Positions 14,390 to 21,877 of a stretch of DNA of 31,787 nt are shown piece by piece. Position 1 is the stretch's first letter. The number at the start of each line of letters is the position of its first letter. The notes under the pieces were generated by a model. The model saw nothing but the letters and a program-made list of their open reading frames with translations. It ran no database searches and was not told the origin of the DNA. The position numbers and the translations under genes were made by a program. The stretch is from JBAVQS01 sp049694275 (GTDB lineage Bacteria; Chloroflexota; Anaerolineae; UBA4142; SHND01), in assembly GCA_049694275.1 (NCBI GenBank), contig JBAVQS010000326.1, positions 1 to 31,787 on the forward strand, written 5' to 3'.

Positions 14390-16900
14390 ATGTCTCCATT
14401 TGAAAATCTTGCCAAGATTCTGACCCAAGAGCAGAGCAAGGGCTGCACAAACGGACTCGTTATCGGGGGGCTGGAAGCATTCGTAGGCAATTGGGCCAGA
14501 AACCAGAACACTAACACCCCAGCGCAAAATGAACTGGTCAATCAAATAACTGAGAGCCTGCGAGGGTACAGCCAGGCGCCAATCGACGCGCGGCGGCAGA
14601 TGATCGGGCGCGTGTTCGCGTTGATTCAAGCGATAGGGCCTGCCACTCCGGCGCGACCGAGGCGACAGGAACGACGGCCCATCGCGCGGCCCGCATCTCC
14701 GCCCCCTGCAGACGCGACACCGTCCAACGTCGAGATTGCTCCCCTTTTGCAAGAACCCGTGGAGGGGGCAGAGGAGGACGAAGAAGAGGAAGACGAGGCG
14801 CCACGCGTACTGACGGCGCGCGAAGCTGGGTTTGGATTGGATGCCCCCGTCATCCGGATGCAGGGGGTGGGGCCACAGCGCGCCAAATTGCTTGCCAATC
14901 TTGGGATCGAAAAGGTCCGGGACCTGCTCTATCTTTTTCCACGGCGATATGACGACTATTCCCGGCTCCAGACCATCAGCCAGTTGATGTACGGCAACGA
15001 GGCGACCATTATCGCCCGGGTGGGGGTGGTCAACCAGCGCGAGATGCGCGGCAAACGGATAATCACCAACGTTCTCCTGGTGGACCAGACCGGGAGCATC
15101 AACGCGAACTTTTATAACGTGCGTTTTCTCAACAAACAGCTACGTCCGGGAATGCAGGTGGTGATTCATGGCCGCGTCGACCGGTATATGAACCGCGTCT
15201 GCTTTACACATCCCGATTGGGAACGTCTGAGCAAAGACGCGGTTGGCATTCTGCCGGTTTATCCCCTTACGGATGGATTAAATTCACGCTGGCTGCGTCG
15301 TCTGGTACGGGGCGTAGTTGGATATTGGGCAGACAAAGTCGCTGATCCCATCCCGGCAAACATTCGCAAGCGCGCGGGGCTGGTCGATTTGACGACGGCG
15401 CTGCGCGAGGTTCACTTTCCTTCTTCCTGGGAGAATGTCAAGCCGGCGCGCCGGCGCCTCGCCTTTGAAGAGCTGCTAATCCATCAGATGGGCATTCAGC
15501 GGCAGCGCCAACAGTGGCAGGCGAGCCCAGGGCGGGCATTCCAGGTTGCGCCGAATTATCAGGATGAGGTCTTGCCGCGTATCCTGCCGTTCGAGTTAAC
15601 CTCCGCGCAAAAGCGTGTGATCGGCGAGATTCTTGCCGATATGAGCAAACCGGAACCGATGCACCGACTCTTGCAAGGAGATGTGGGCTCCGGCAAGACC
15701 GTAGTCGCACTGGCCGCGATGTTATGCGCTGTACAGAATGGAACACAGGCGGCGTTGATGGCGCCGACGGAAATCCTGGCCGAACAACACTTCAAGACGA
15801 TTAGCCGCATTCTGGAAGATACCCGGTTCAATTTACCGGTCAAGCCGCATATCGAACGACTGGTCGGCAGCCTGACCCCTGGCAAAAAGGCCCGGGTGCA
15901 ACTGGCCATCGCCGCCGGCGAGGTGGACCTGATCGTCGGGACGCATGCCTTAATCCAGGAAGCCGTGCATTTCAAAGACCTCGGGCTCGCCGTGATCGAC
16001 GAGCAGCACCGATTCGGTGTGAACCAGCGGCGCATGATGCAGGAGCAGAGCGCCCATCCCGAGCTGACACCGGACGTAATCGTCATGTCCGCGACCCCGA
16101 TTCCACAAACATTGGCGCTCACCGTGTTTGGCGACCTCGATATTTCGATCATCGACGAGATGCCACCCGGACGCCAGGCAATTCGCACGAAATGGCTGGA
16201 GCCCCCCGAACGCGAGCGGGCCTATGCATTCATCCGCAAACAGGTGAACGAAGGGCGACAGGCGTACGTCATCTGCCCATTGGTCGAAGAGTCCGAGGTG
16301 ATTGACGCCAAAGCTGCCGTAGAAGAATACGAACGACTGCGCAAGGAGATTTACCCCGATTTGAATGTGGGGCTGATCCATGGCAAGCTCAGGGCGTCGG
16401 AGAAGGATGCCGTGATGACCAATTTTGCGGCCGGCCGGATTCATGTGCTGGTCGCCACCTCGGTTATCGAAGTCGGCATCGACGTTCCGAACGCGACGGT
16501 CATGCTGATTGAAGGGGCAGATCGGTTCGGCCTCGCGCAGTTGCATCAGTTTCGCGGTCGGATTGGGCGCGGCCAATACCAATCATACTGTATGCTCCTG
16601 GCGGAGAAATCGGGGAGCACGAGCGACGAACGCCTACGCGTGATCGAAGAGACCCAGAACGGGTTTATCCTTGCCGAGGCGGACCTGAGCCTGCGCGGGC
16701 CGGGCGAGATTCGTAATCGGCTGGGAGCAAGACAATCAGGCGCAATCGATTTCAAGATCGCGACGTTGAACGACATTAAACTGCTCCAGGAAGCGCAAGC
16801 GGTCGCCCGCGGAGTTTTCGAGGCGGACCCCAAGCTTGATGCGCCAGAGCATCAACTGTTAAAGCAGAAAATGGAAGAGTTTTGGAGAAAAGCCGAGTAA
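14390..16900 (+). CDS. recG: ATP-dependent DNA helicase RecG, with N-terminal extension
   Basis: 836 residues, about 140 longer than E. coli RecG. RecG remodels stalled replication forks and branch-migrates recombination intermediates. Order: a helical extension (1-85), a Pro/Arg-rich then strongly acidic linker (86-138, with a run of Glu/Asp near 128-136), the wedge/OB domain with the MQGVGPQRAKLLANLGI HhH-like start (157-173), then the helicase core. Walker A is GDVGSGKT (430-437), the DEQH box 537-540, MSATPIPQTL motif III, and HQFRGRIGRG motif VI. The C-terminal SLRGPGEIRNRLGARQSG segment is typical. Start ATG 14390, downstream of degV, as recG follows yloV in Bacillus. Confidence 0.95.
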   Translation: MSPFENLAKILTQEQSKGCTNGLVIGGLEAFVGNWARNQNTNTPAQNELVNQITESLRGYSQAPIDARRQMIGRVFALIQAIGPATPARPRRQERRPIARPASPPPADATPSNVEIAPLLQEPVEGAEEDEEEEDEAPRVLTAREAGFGLDAPVIRMQGVGPQRAKLLANLGIEKVRDLLYLFPRRYDDYSRLQTISQLMYGNEATIIARVGVVNQREMRGKRIITNVLLVDQTGSINANFYNVRFLNKQLRPGMQVVIHGRVDRYMNRVCFTHPDWERLSKDAVGILPVYPLTDGLNSRWLRRLVRGVVGYWADKVADPIPANIRKRAGLVDLTTALREVHFPSSWENVKPARRRLAFEELLIHQMGIQRQRQQWQASPGRAFQVAPNYQDEVLPRILPFELTSAQKRVIGEILADMSKPEPMHRLLQGDVGSGKTVVALAAMLCAVQNGTQAALMAPTEILAEQHFKTISRILEDTRFNLPVKPHIERLVGSLTPGKKARVQLAIAAGEVDLIVGTHALIQEAVHFKDLGLAVIDEQHRFGVNQRRMMQEQSAHPELTPDVIVMSATPIPQTLALTVFGDLDISIIDEMPPGRQAIRTKWLEPPERERAYAFIRKQVNEGRQAYVICPLVEESEVIDAKAAVEEYERLRKEIYPDLNVGLIHGKLRASEKDAVMTNFAAGRIHVLVATSVIEVGIDVPNATVMLIEGADRFGLAQLHQFRGRIGRGQYQSYCMLLAEKSGSTSDERLRVIEETQNGFILAEADLSLRGPGEIRNRLGARQSGAIDFKIATLNDIKLLQEAQAVARGVFEADPKLDAPEHQLLKQKMEEFWRKAE

Positions 16901-16907
16901 ATAAATC

Positions 16908-17435
16908 ATGACCATCGCCATTTACCCTGGATCATTCGACCCGATCCACAATGGACATATCGACATTGCACGACGCGCGGCGCGCCTGTTCGACAAGCTG
17001 GTCTGGGCCGTCTATGACCGGCCGCTCAAGAATCTCATGTTTGACGTAGACGAACGGCTGGCCTTTATGCGCGAGGCCGCTCGCGACATTCCCAACCTTG
17101 AGGTCGCGCAATACCACGGACTTACCGTGCAGTATGCGCGGCAGGTTGGCGCGAAGGCGATCGTGCGGGGCCTGCGCGTAACTTATGATTTCGAGATCGA
17201 GTACCAGATGGCGCTGACCAATGCTCAACAGGCGCCGGAGATTGAAACAGTCTGCTTGATGACGAGCGGCGGTTATGCCTTTGTCAGTTCGAGCATCTTG
17301 AAAGAGATCGCGCTGGCGGGCGGCGATCTTTCCGAGATGGTGCCTCCGTACGTCGAAAAGGGCCTGGTCCATCGAATCGCTCAATTGGGCGACGACAAGG
17401 CGACCAAGGTCAAGTTGGTTTCACTTCAGGAATAA
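16908..17435 (+). CDS. coaD: Phosphopantetheine adenylyltransferase
   Basis: A 175-residue nucleotidyltransferase that makes dephospho-CoA from 4'-phosphopantetheine and ATP in coenzyme A synthesis. The N-terminal GSFDPIHNGHIDI holds the nucleotidyltransferase HxGH motif (residues 14-17), followed by VYDRPLKN, GLRVTYDFEIEYQMALTN and SSSILKEIA, all family signatures. The C terminus is about 15 residues longer than E. coli CoaD. It follows recG by 7 bases; the ATG has no strong ribosome site, suggesting readthrough from recG. Confidence 0.95.
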   Translation: MTIAIYPGSFDPIHNGHIDIARRAARLFDKLVWAVYDRPLKNLMFDVDERLAFMREAARDIPNLEVAQYHGLTVQYARQVGAKAIVRGLRVTYDFEIEYQMALTNAQQAPEIETVCLMTSGGYAFVSSSILKEIALAGGDLSEMVPPYVEKGLVHRIAQLGDDKATKVKLVSLQE

Positions 17436-17453
17436 ATCCAGGACGTTTTGGTG

Positions 17454-17459
17454 TATAAT
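17454..17459 (+). promoter_or_regulatory. -10 box before the coiled-coil gene
   Basis: A perfect TATAAT 30 bases before the ATG at 17489; the -35 region is not convincing. It would give a short leader of about 23 bases ending in AAAGGGG. Confidence 0.45.
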
Positions 17460-17488
17460 GCAAACATCATAATGTCTCACGAAAGGGG

Positions 17489-18028
17489 ATGGTTCAAATC
17501 GACATTCTATATTTGGTAGACCGTTTGGAAGCGGCCATTAGCAAGGGTTTTGTTGTCCCCTTTAGCGCAAAACGTCTCATCGACGAAGACGAGTGCCTCG
17601 ACATTATCGAGCAGATGCGCATCGCGGTGCCGGACGAGATTCGGCAGGCGCGCCGCGTGACTCAGGAAAAAGAGCGCGTGCTGGCCCAGGCCAAAGAAGA
17701 GGCGGACCGCGTGGTCGCGCTGGCGCAGGAGCAGGCCACGCGGATGATCGAACAGCACGAGATTAGCCGCAACGCCCAGGACCGCGCACAGGTGATTGAA
17801 CATCAGGCCACAGCTGAGGCCCAGGTGCTGCGCGAAGACGCCGACCAGTACGTCCGGGACGTCCTGCTGGAATTGCAACAGCGACTGGACGAGATGACAG
17901 CGCGGCTCACTGCGCTGCAAGGAACGGTGAACAATGGGCTAAGCCAACTCACCGAACGGACGCAGGGAGACAAGGTCCCTCAGCCGCCGCCGCCGCCGCG
18001 CCCGCGCGAGCCAATTCAATCCCAGTAA
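17489..18028 (+). CDS. Coiled-coil protein of the coaD-yceD neighbourhood, function unknown
   Basis: A 179-residue soluble, charged protein. Residues 1-60 include ISKGFVVPFSAKRLIDEDECLDIIEQMRIAVPDEI, a pattern I recognise from proteins encoded next to coaD in clostridia and often labelled ATPase or ATP synthase subunit B-like. Residues about 55-150 are a long heptad-rich coiled coil (Ala/Glu/Gln/Arg). The tail is a proline run then PRPREP. It has no signal peptide or membrane segment, so it is not a true F0 subunit b. A DivIVA-like scaffold is possible, since no divIVA is present in the window. The ATG is immediately preceded by AAAGGGG, an unusually close ribosome site. Confidence 0.8.
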   Translation: MVQIDILYLVDRLEAAISKGFVVPFSAKRLIDEDECLDIIEQMRIAVPDEIRQARRVTQEKERVLAQAKEEADRVVALAQEQATRMIEQHEISRNAQDRAQVIEHQATAEAQVLREDADQYVRDVLLELQQRLDEMTARLTALQGTVNNGLSQLTERTQGDKVPQPPPPPRPREPIQSQ

Positions 18029-18074
18029 AACCCAGTCTATTCCGCATTGCATTTTATGCGCGCTGGTCAACACT

Positions 18075-18103
18075 TTGACGTAGTGCGCATTTTTGTTTAT
18101 AAT
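18075..18103 (+). promoter_or_regulatory. Sigma-70 promoter of yceD-rpmF
   Basis: TTGACG (18075-18080), exactly 17 bases, TATAAT (18098-18103): near-perfect. Transcription should start near 18110, so the preferred yceD start is the downstream ATG at 18160. Confidence 0.87.
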
Positions 18104-18159
18104 GAGGGATGTCTTGGCGAACGGGAGATTTGGAATCGAGAGACGGCGAGGGTTATCTC

Positions 18160-18684
18160 ATGCATTACAATGTTTCTCAGTTGCTCAAAAGTCCGACGGG
18201 CGCCGTTCGACACTATAAAATTCACGAGGACATCAGCGATCTGGACCCTACGATCCTGCCGCTCAGCACGCTAGATGGCGAGATTCAAATGATCCGCACC
18301 GCGGATGGCATTTTGGTCAGCGGCAACCTATATACCACTGTTGAGCTGTCCTGCGGCCGCTGTCTTGAAATGTTTGCAATGCCCAACCGGTTTGCGATTG
18401 AAGAGGAGTTTCGACCGACGATCGATGTGATCACCGGCGCCAAAATTTCCCTCACGCCAGATGACGAAAGCGAAACGCTGATTGACGCACGGCATATGCT
18501 GGACCTGAGAGAGGTCATTCGACAGGATCTTTTACTCGCCCTGCCGATGTACCCGGTATGCCGCTCAAAATGTCGGGGCCTGTGCCCAAATTGCGGCCAG
18601 AATTGGAACGAGGCCGCGTGCAATTGCAGCCTCGAAGAGATTGATCCGCGACTTGCGGTGTTGAAACGATTGTTGCAAGAATAA
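18160..18684 (+). CDS. yceD: YceD family protein (DUF177), rRNA accumulation protein
   Basis: A 174-residue DUF177/YceD protein, linked to 23S rRNA accumulation and nearly always encoded before rpmF. Family marks are LSCGRCLEMF, the acidic middle stretch, DLREVIRQDLLLALPMYPVC and the cysteine-rich CRGLCPNCGQNWNEAACNC end, a probable metal site. The ATG at 18160 has a GAGGG ribosome site and follows the promoter start point. An in-frame ATG at 18109 would add 17 residues, but it lies at the predicted transcription start, so that form could only be made from a leaderless message. Confidence 0.9.
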   Translation: MHYNVSQLLKSPTGAVRHYKIHEDISDLDPTILPLSTLDGEIQMIRTADGILVSGNLYTTVELSCGRCLEMFAMPNRFAIEEEFRPTIDVITGAKISLTPDDESETLIDARHMLDLREVIRQDLLLALPMYPVCRSKCRGLCPNCGQNWNEAACNCSLEEIDPRLAVLKRLLQE

Positions 18685-18702
18685 AATCCAAGGAGACGAG
18701 TC

Positions 18703-18903
18703 GTGCCACCTCTACCTAAACGGAAACTATCCAAGGGCCGCCGGGATCGCCGCCGCGCACACCTGGCCTTGCGAAGCGCCAACCTGACCGAATGCCCAAA
18801 CTGCCACAACATGCGCCGGCCGCACCACGTCTGCCCGTTCTGCGGAACCTATAATGGCGATGAAGTGATCGAGGTCGAAGACAAGAAAAAGCCCGCGGCA
18901 TGA
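18703..18903 (+). CDS. rpmF: 50S ribosomal protein L32
   Basis: A 66-residue L32 with the standard basic N terminus (PKRKLSKGRRDRRRAH) and a four-cysteine zinc ribbon, CPNC and CPFC. It starts with GTG behind AAGGAG at 7-base spacing, 18 bases after yceD. The yceD-rpmF pair is one of the most conserved bacterial gene pairs and often leads into fatty-acid genes, as it does here. Confidence 0.96.
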   Translation: MPPLPKRKLSKGRRDRRRAHLALRSANLTECPNCHNMRRPHHVCPFCGTYNGDEVIEVEDKKKPAA

Positions 18904-18907
18904 GATC

Positions 18908-18977
18908 GGGTCTGCTCGGTGGTTAGAGGGTCTGGTCGAATCGCTCGCGCGTTTACGCCGGGATAACCAGACCCTTT
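18908..18977 (+). promoter_or_regulatory. Candidate attenuator/terminator between rpmF and fabD
   Basis: AGGGTCTGGT (18927-18936) pairs perfectly with ACCAGACCCT (18966-18975), extendable to 12 pairs, followed by TTATC. An upstream copy, GGGTCTG at 18908-18914, can pair with the same right arm, so two exclusive structures are possible. The loop is about 29 bases. fabD starts 28 bases later. Confidence 0.6.
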
Positions 18978-19004
18978 ATCATGTGAAAAGGACGAGGGCA
19001 AAAA

Positions 19005-19943
19005 TTGAATAATACCGCCTGGGTTTTTCCCGGACAGGGCTCCCAGTTCGTTGGTATGGCGCGTGAGCTCTATGAACAGTATCCGGAAGCGCGTGAGATT
19101 TTCCATGCCGCCGACGATGCACTGGGCCAGCCGCTATCTACCCTCTGCTTTGAAGGACCTGAGGGTGAACTAACTGACACCATTAACGCGCAGCCCGCGC
19201 TTTTGACACACAGCATTGCGGCGCTCGCCGCACTCAAATCTACGCTCGGCGCCGAGATAGTCATGCCATTAATGGTAGCCGGTCACAGCCTGGGCGAGTA
19301 TTCGGCGCTCGTCGCAGCGGGGGCACTCCAGTTCTCGGACGCGGTGAAACTGGTCCGGGCGCGCGGCGCGGCAATGAAGCATGCCGGCGAAATACGGGCG
19401 GGTGGAATGGCAGCCATTCTCGGGCTCGATGACCAAAAGCTGGCAGAGATTTGCAGCGAAGCGGGCGCGGTCCAGGTTGCAAACATGAATGCTCCCGGCC
19501 AGCTTGTCATTTCCGGCGAAAAAGAGGCGCTCGACCGAGCGATAGGACTGGCTAAAAAGGCCGGCGCCAAACGTGCGATCCCCCTGGCGGTCAGTATTGC
19601 AGCCCATTCGGAATTGATGCGCCCGGCAGTAGACCAATTTCGCGCCGCGGTCATGGCAACATCTATTCATCCCCCTACCTTACCCGTCCTATCGAACGTG
19701 ACGGTCGAGCCACTTGCAACCGTCGAGGCCATCCAGAACGAAATGCTTGCCCAGCTCACCTCGCCCGTCCAGTGGGTTAAGACTATTGAGCTGATGGCCA
19801 GCCAGGGTATACACCTGTTCCTGGAATTGGGGCCGAAGGATGTGCTCGCCGGTCTTATCAAGCGCATTACTACCGGGACCACGGCTATAAGCATCGGGAC
19901 TCCGGCCGCGATTCAAAACCTCCGAGGAGAAAAAGCAGGATGA
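19005..19943 (+). CDS. fabD: Malonyl-CoA:ACP transacylase
   Basis: A 312-residue FabD, which loads malonyl groups onto acyl carrier protein for fatty-acid synthesis. Landmarks: WVFPGQGSQFVGM, QPALLTHS, the nucleophile motif GHSLGEYSAL (Ser near residue 94), the catalytic His in SIAAHSELM, and SNVTVEPL. The start is TTG 19005 with a GAGGG site about 8 bases upstream; no ATG is available in frame. Its stop overlaps the fabG start as ATGA. plsX, which commonly precedes fabD in Firmicutes, is absent. Confidence 0.95.
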   Translation: MNNTAWVFPGQGSQFVGMARELYEQYPEAREIFHAADDALGQPLSTLCFEGPEGELTDTINAQPALLTHSIAALAALKSTLGAEIVMPLMVAGHSLGEYSALVAAGALQFSDAVKLVRARGAAMKHAGEIRAGGMAAILGLDDQKLAEICSEAGAVQVANMNAPGQLVISGEKEALDRAIGLAKKAGAKRAIPLAVSIAAHSELMRPAVDQFRAAVMATSIHPPTLPVLSNVTVEPLATVEAIQNEMLAQLTSPVQWVKTIELMASQGIHLFLELGPKDVLAGLIKRITTGTTAISIGTPAAIQNLRGEKAG

Positions 19944-20683
19944 TTGATCTCACCGGCAAAACCGCGCTGGTTACCGGCGCATCGCGGGGAATTGGCCGCG
20001 CGATTGCGCTACGGCTCGCACAACTGGGCGCCAGGGTTGCTGTCAACTATTTCAAGAGCGCAGAAGCCGCCAACGAGGTCGTACAAGCGATCAAACAACA
20101 AGGTGGGCAAGCCATCCCTATTCAGGGAGATGTCAGCAAGTTCGACGAGGCCCAACGCGTAGTCAAAGCCACAACCGACGCATTCGGCCGGCTTGATATC
20201 GTGGTGAACAATGCCGGGACGACGCGAGACAACCTGCTGGCGCTGATGAAGGAAGAGGACTGGGATATCATTCTGACAACAGACCTCAAGAGCGTCTTTA
20301 ACATCTCGAAAGCGGCGCTGCGCCCAATGATGAGGCAAAAATACGGGCGACTCGTCAACATCACTTCGGTCGCAGGGATCATGGGTAACCCCGGCCAAAC
20401 GAATTATTCCGCCGCCAAGGCAGGAATCATCGGCTTTACGAAAGCGATGGCTAAAGAGTATGGAGCGCGCGGGATCGCCGTGAACGCGGTTGCCCCCGGA
20501 TATATCCCCACTGATCTGACCAATCCATTACCGCAAGAAGTCAAGGACTATTTGCTCAAGATGACGGCGCTCCAGCGTTTCGGGACTTGCGAAGAGGTCG
20601 CGGATGCAGTCGTCTTTTTGGCTTCAGATAGCGCCCGCTATATCACAGGCCAGGTCCTCGCCGTGGATGGAGGAATCGTCTGA
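19940..20683 (+). CDS. fabG: 3-oxoacyl-ACP reductase
   Basis: A 247-residue short-chain dehydrogenase that reduces 3-oxoacyl-ACP with NADPH. It has TGASRGIGRAIA (cofactor loop, residues 13-24), NNAG, the catalytic Ser in ITSVAG, YSAAK with Tyr and Lys, and the C-terminal TGQVLAVDGG. Translation is coupled to fabD (ATGA). acpP and fabF do not follow; an asp23-family gene does. FabG is favoured over other SDRs by its partner and very canonical length and motifs. Confidence 0.93.
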   Translation: MIDLTGKTALVTGASRGIGRAIALRLAQLGARVAVNYFKSAEAANEVVQAIKQQGGQAIPIQGDVSKFDEAQRVVKATTDAFGRLDIVVNNAGTTRDNLLALMKEEDWDIILTTDLKSVFNISKAALRPMMRQKYGRLVNITSVAGIMGNPGQTNYSAAKAGIIGFTKAMAKEYGARGIAVNAVAPGYIPTDLTNPLPQEVKDYLLKMTALQRFGTCEEVADAVVFLASDSARYITGQVLAVDGGIV

Positions 20684-20684
20684 G

Positions 20685-21047
20685 ATGGAAGAGACAACCG
20701 GGTCCATTGTTATTGCGCCTGAAGTATTAACAACAGTCGTGCGCCTGGTCGCACTCGAAACGCCTGGCGTGGTGGCATTCAATTCGACATTGCCAGGACG
20801 CATGAGCCGTGTGCTGAGAGGGAATAAATCGAGCCACGGCATCGACGTGCAGATTGAAGATGGGGCAGTCACAGTTGATGTTTATATCATCGCGGAGCGC
20901 AACGTCGTACTGCTGCCATTGGGGCAGACGCTCCAGCGCGAAATCAGCCGCGCCATTTCAGATGTCGTTGGAATGCCAGTTCGCGCGGTAAATGTCCATA
21001 TCGAAGATGTGAGTGATCCTTTCGGGACAGGGACCCCACCGCAATGA
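20685..21047 (+). CDS. Asp23/Gls24 family protein (YqhY-like), copy 2
   Basis: A 120-residue Asp23-fold protein: GSIVIAPEVLTTVVRLVALETPGVVAF, then HGIDVQIEDGAVTVDVYIIAERNV and the C-terminal VNVHIEDV. YqhY of Bacillus is encoded next to accBC and nusB and affects fatty-acid synthesis; here the gene sits between fabG and nusB, in keeping with that. The start is the ATG at 20685, one base after the fabG stop, with GGAGG upstream. Its stop overlaps nusB as ATGA. It differs clearly from the copy at 10446 and is not a recent duplication. Confidence 0.88.
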   Translation: MEETTGSIVIAPEVLTTVVRLVALETPGVVAFNSTLPGRMSRVLRGNKSSHGIDVQIEDGAVTVDVYIIAERNVVLLPLGQTLQREISRAISDVVGMPVRAVNVHIEDVSDPFGTGTPPQ

Positions 21048-21469
21048 AACAGCGCCGATTAGCGCGAGCCATCGCCCTCCAGGCACTATTCGAGATCGAT
21101 TCGGTCGGCCACCCGGAGGACCAGGTTCTCGCTCATCTGCTAGAAGATGAAAAACTCACTGCGGAAGGGGAGTTGTTCGCGCGAGGGCTGGTACGCGGCG
21201 TTATGACACAACGGAATCAATTGGACAGTCTGATCACCAAATTCGCGCCCGAATGGCCGGTGGACCAACTGGCGATTGTCGATCGCAATGTCCTACGGCT
21301 GGCGCTACACGAACTGCTGGATATGAGTGACGTGCCGATCAAAGTGGCAATCAACGAAGCGGTCGAGTTAGCCAAGACCTATGGCAGCGAGAGCGCCCCT
21401 CGCTTTGTCAACGGGGTTCTGGGCGCTTTTCTGGCCGGGCACCCGATCCTTGCAAAGCGAGGCGCATAA
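21044..21469 (+). CDS. nusB: Transcription antitermination factor NusB
   Basis: A 141-residue all-helical NusB, which with NusE (S10) binds boxA RNA in rRNA antitermination. It has RRLARAIALQALFEID at the N terminus, IAPEW-like FAPEWPVDQLAIVDRNVLRLALHELL, and PIKVAINEAVELAKTYGSESAPRFVNGVLG, a nearly consensus C-terminal signature. It overlaps asp23 copy 2 by four bases and is 2 bases before tatA. Confidence 0.95.
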   Translation: MKQRRLARAIALQALFEIDSVGHPEDQVLAHLLEDEKLTAEGELFARGLVRGVMTQRNQLDSLITKFAPEWPVDQLAIVDRNVLRLALHELLDMSDVPIKVAINEAVELAKTYGSESAPRFVNGVLGAFLAGHPILAKRGA

Positions 21470-21471
21470 GA

Positions 21472-21870
21472 ATGGAAATTTTCGGCGTTGGACCAGCCGA
21501 ATTGGTTCTGATTCTGGTCGTCGTCCTGCTCATCTTTGGACCCGATCAGTTGCCTGAAATAGCGAAAAAACTGGGCAAGGCGACGCGGGATGTTCGGCGC
21601 GCGCTAACTGACATTAATGGAGAAGTCAACGATACCCTAAAACCCTTCCAAGACCTCAAAGATCTGAAGGATGTGAATCTGATTGGCCCTGGGACCAGAA
21701 CGCTGGACAATCTGCTTGTAGCGGAAGACCCCGCCGAGCAAAAGCAAGCGGGACGCCTCGAGACAGCCACGCCAGCACAACCACCGGAGATCGAGACACC
21801 GCCGCAATCTTTATCTACCACTCCGATGCCCCCGCATGCGACGGACGAGAACTCGTCCACTCGCGGGTGA
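21472..21870 (+). CDS. tatA: Twin-arginine translocase subunit TatA/TatB
   Basis: A 132-residue Tat pore component with one N-terminal membrane helix (about residues 8-22), the FGPDQLP hinge, and an amphipathic helix (PEIAKKLGKATRDVRRAL). The long tail is Pro/Thr/Glu-rich and probably disordered. It could be TatA or TatB by function; the Glu in GPAEL near residue 10 is at the polar position of the helix. It lies 7 bases before tatC and belongs to the same transcript. Confidence 0.9.
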   Translation: MEIFGVGPAELVLILVVVLLIFGPDQLPEIAKKLGKATRDVRRALTDINGEVNDTLKPFQDLKDLKDVNLIGPGTRTLDNLLVAEDPAEQKQAGRLETATPAQPPEIETPPQSLSTTPMPPHATDENSSTRG

Positions 21871-21877
21871 AAGCACC

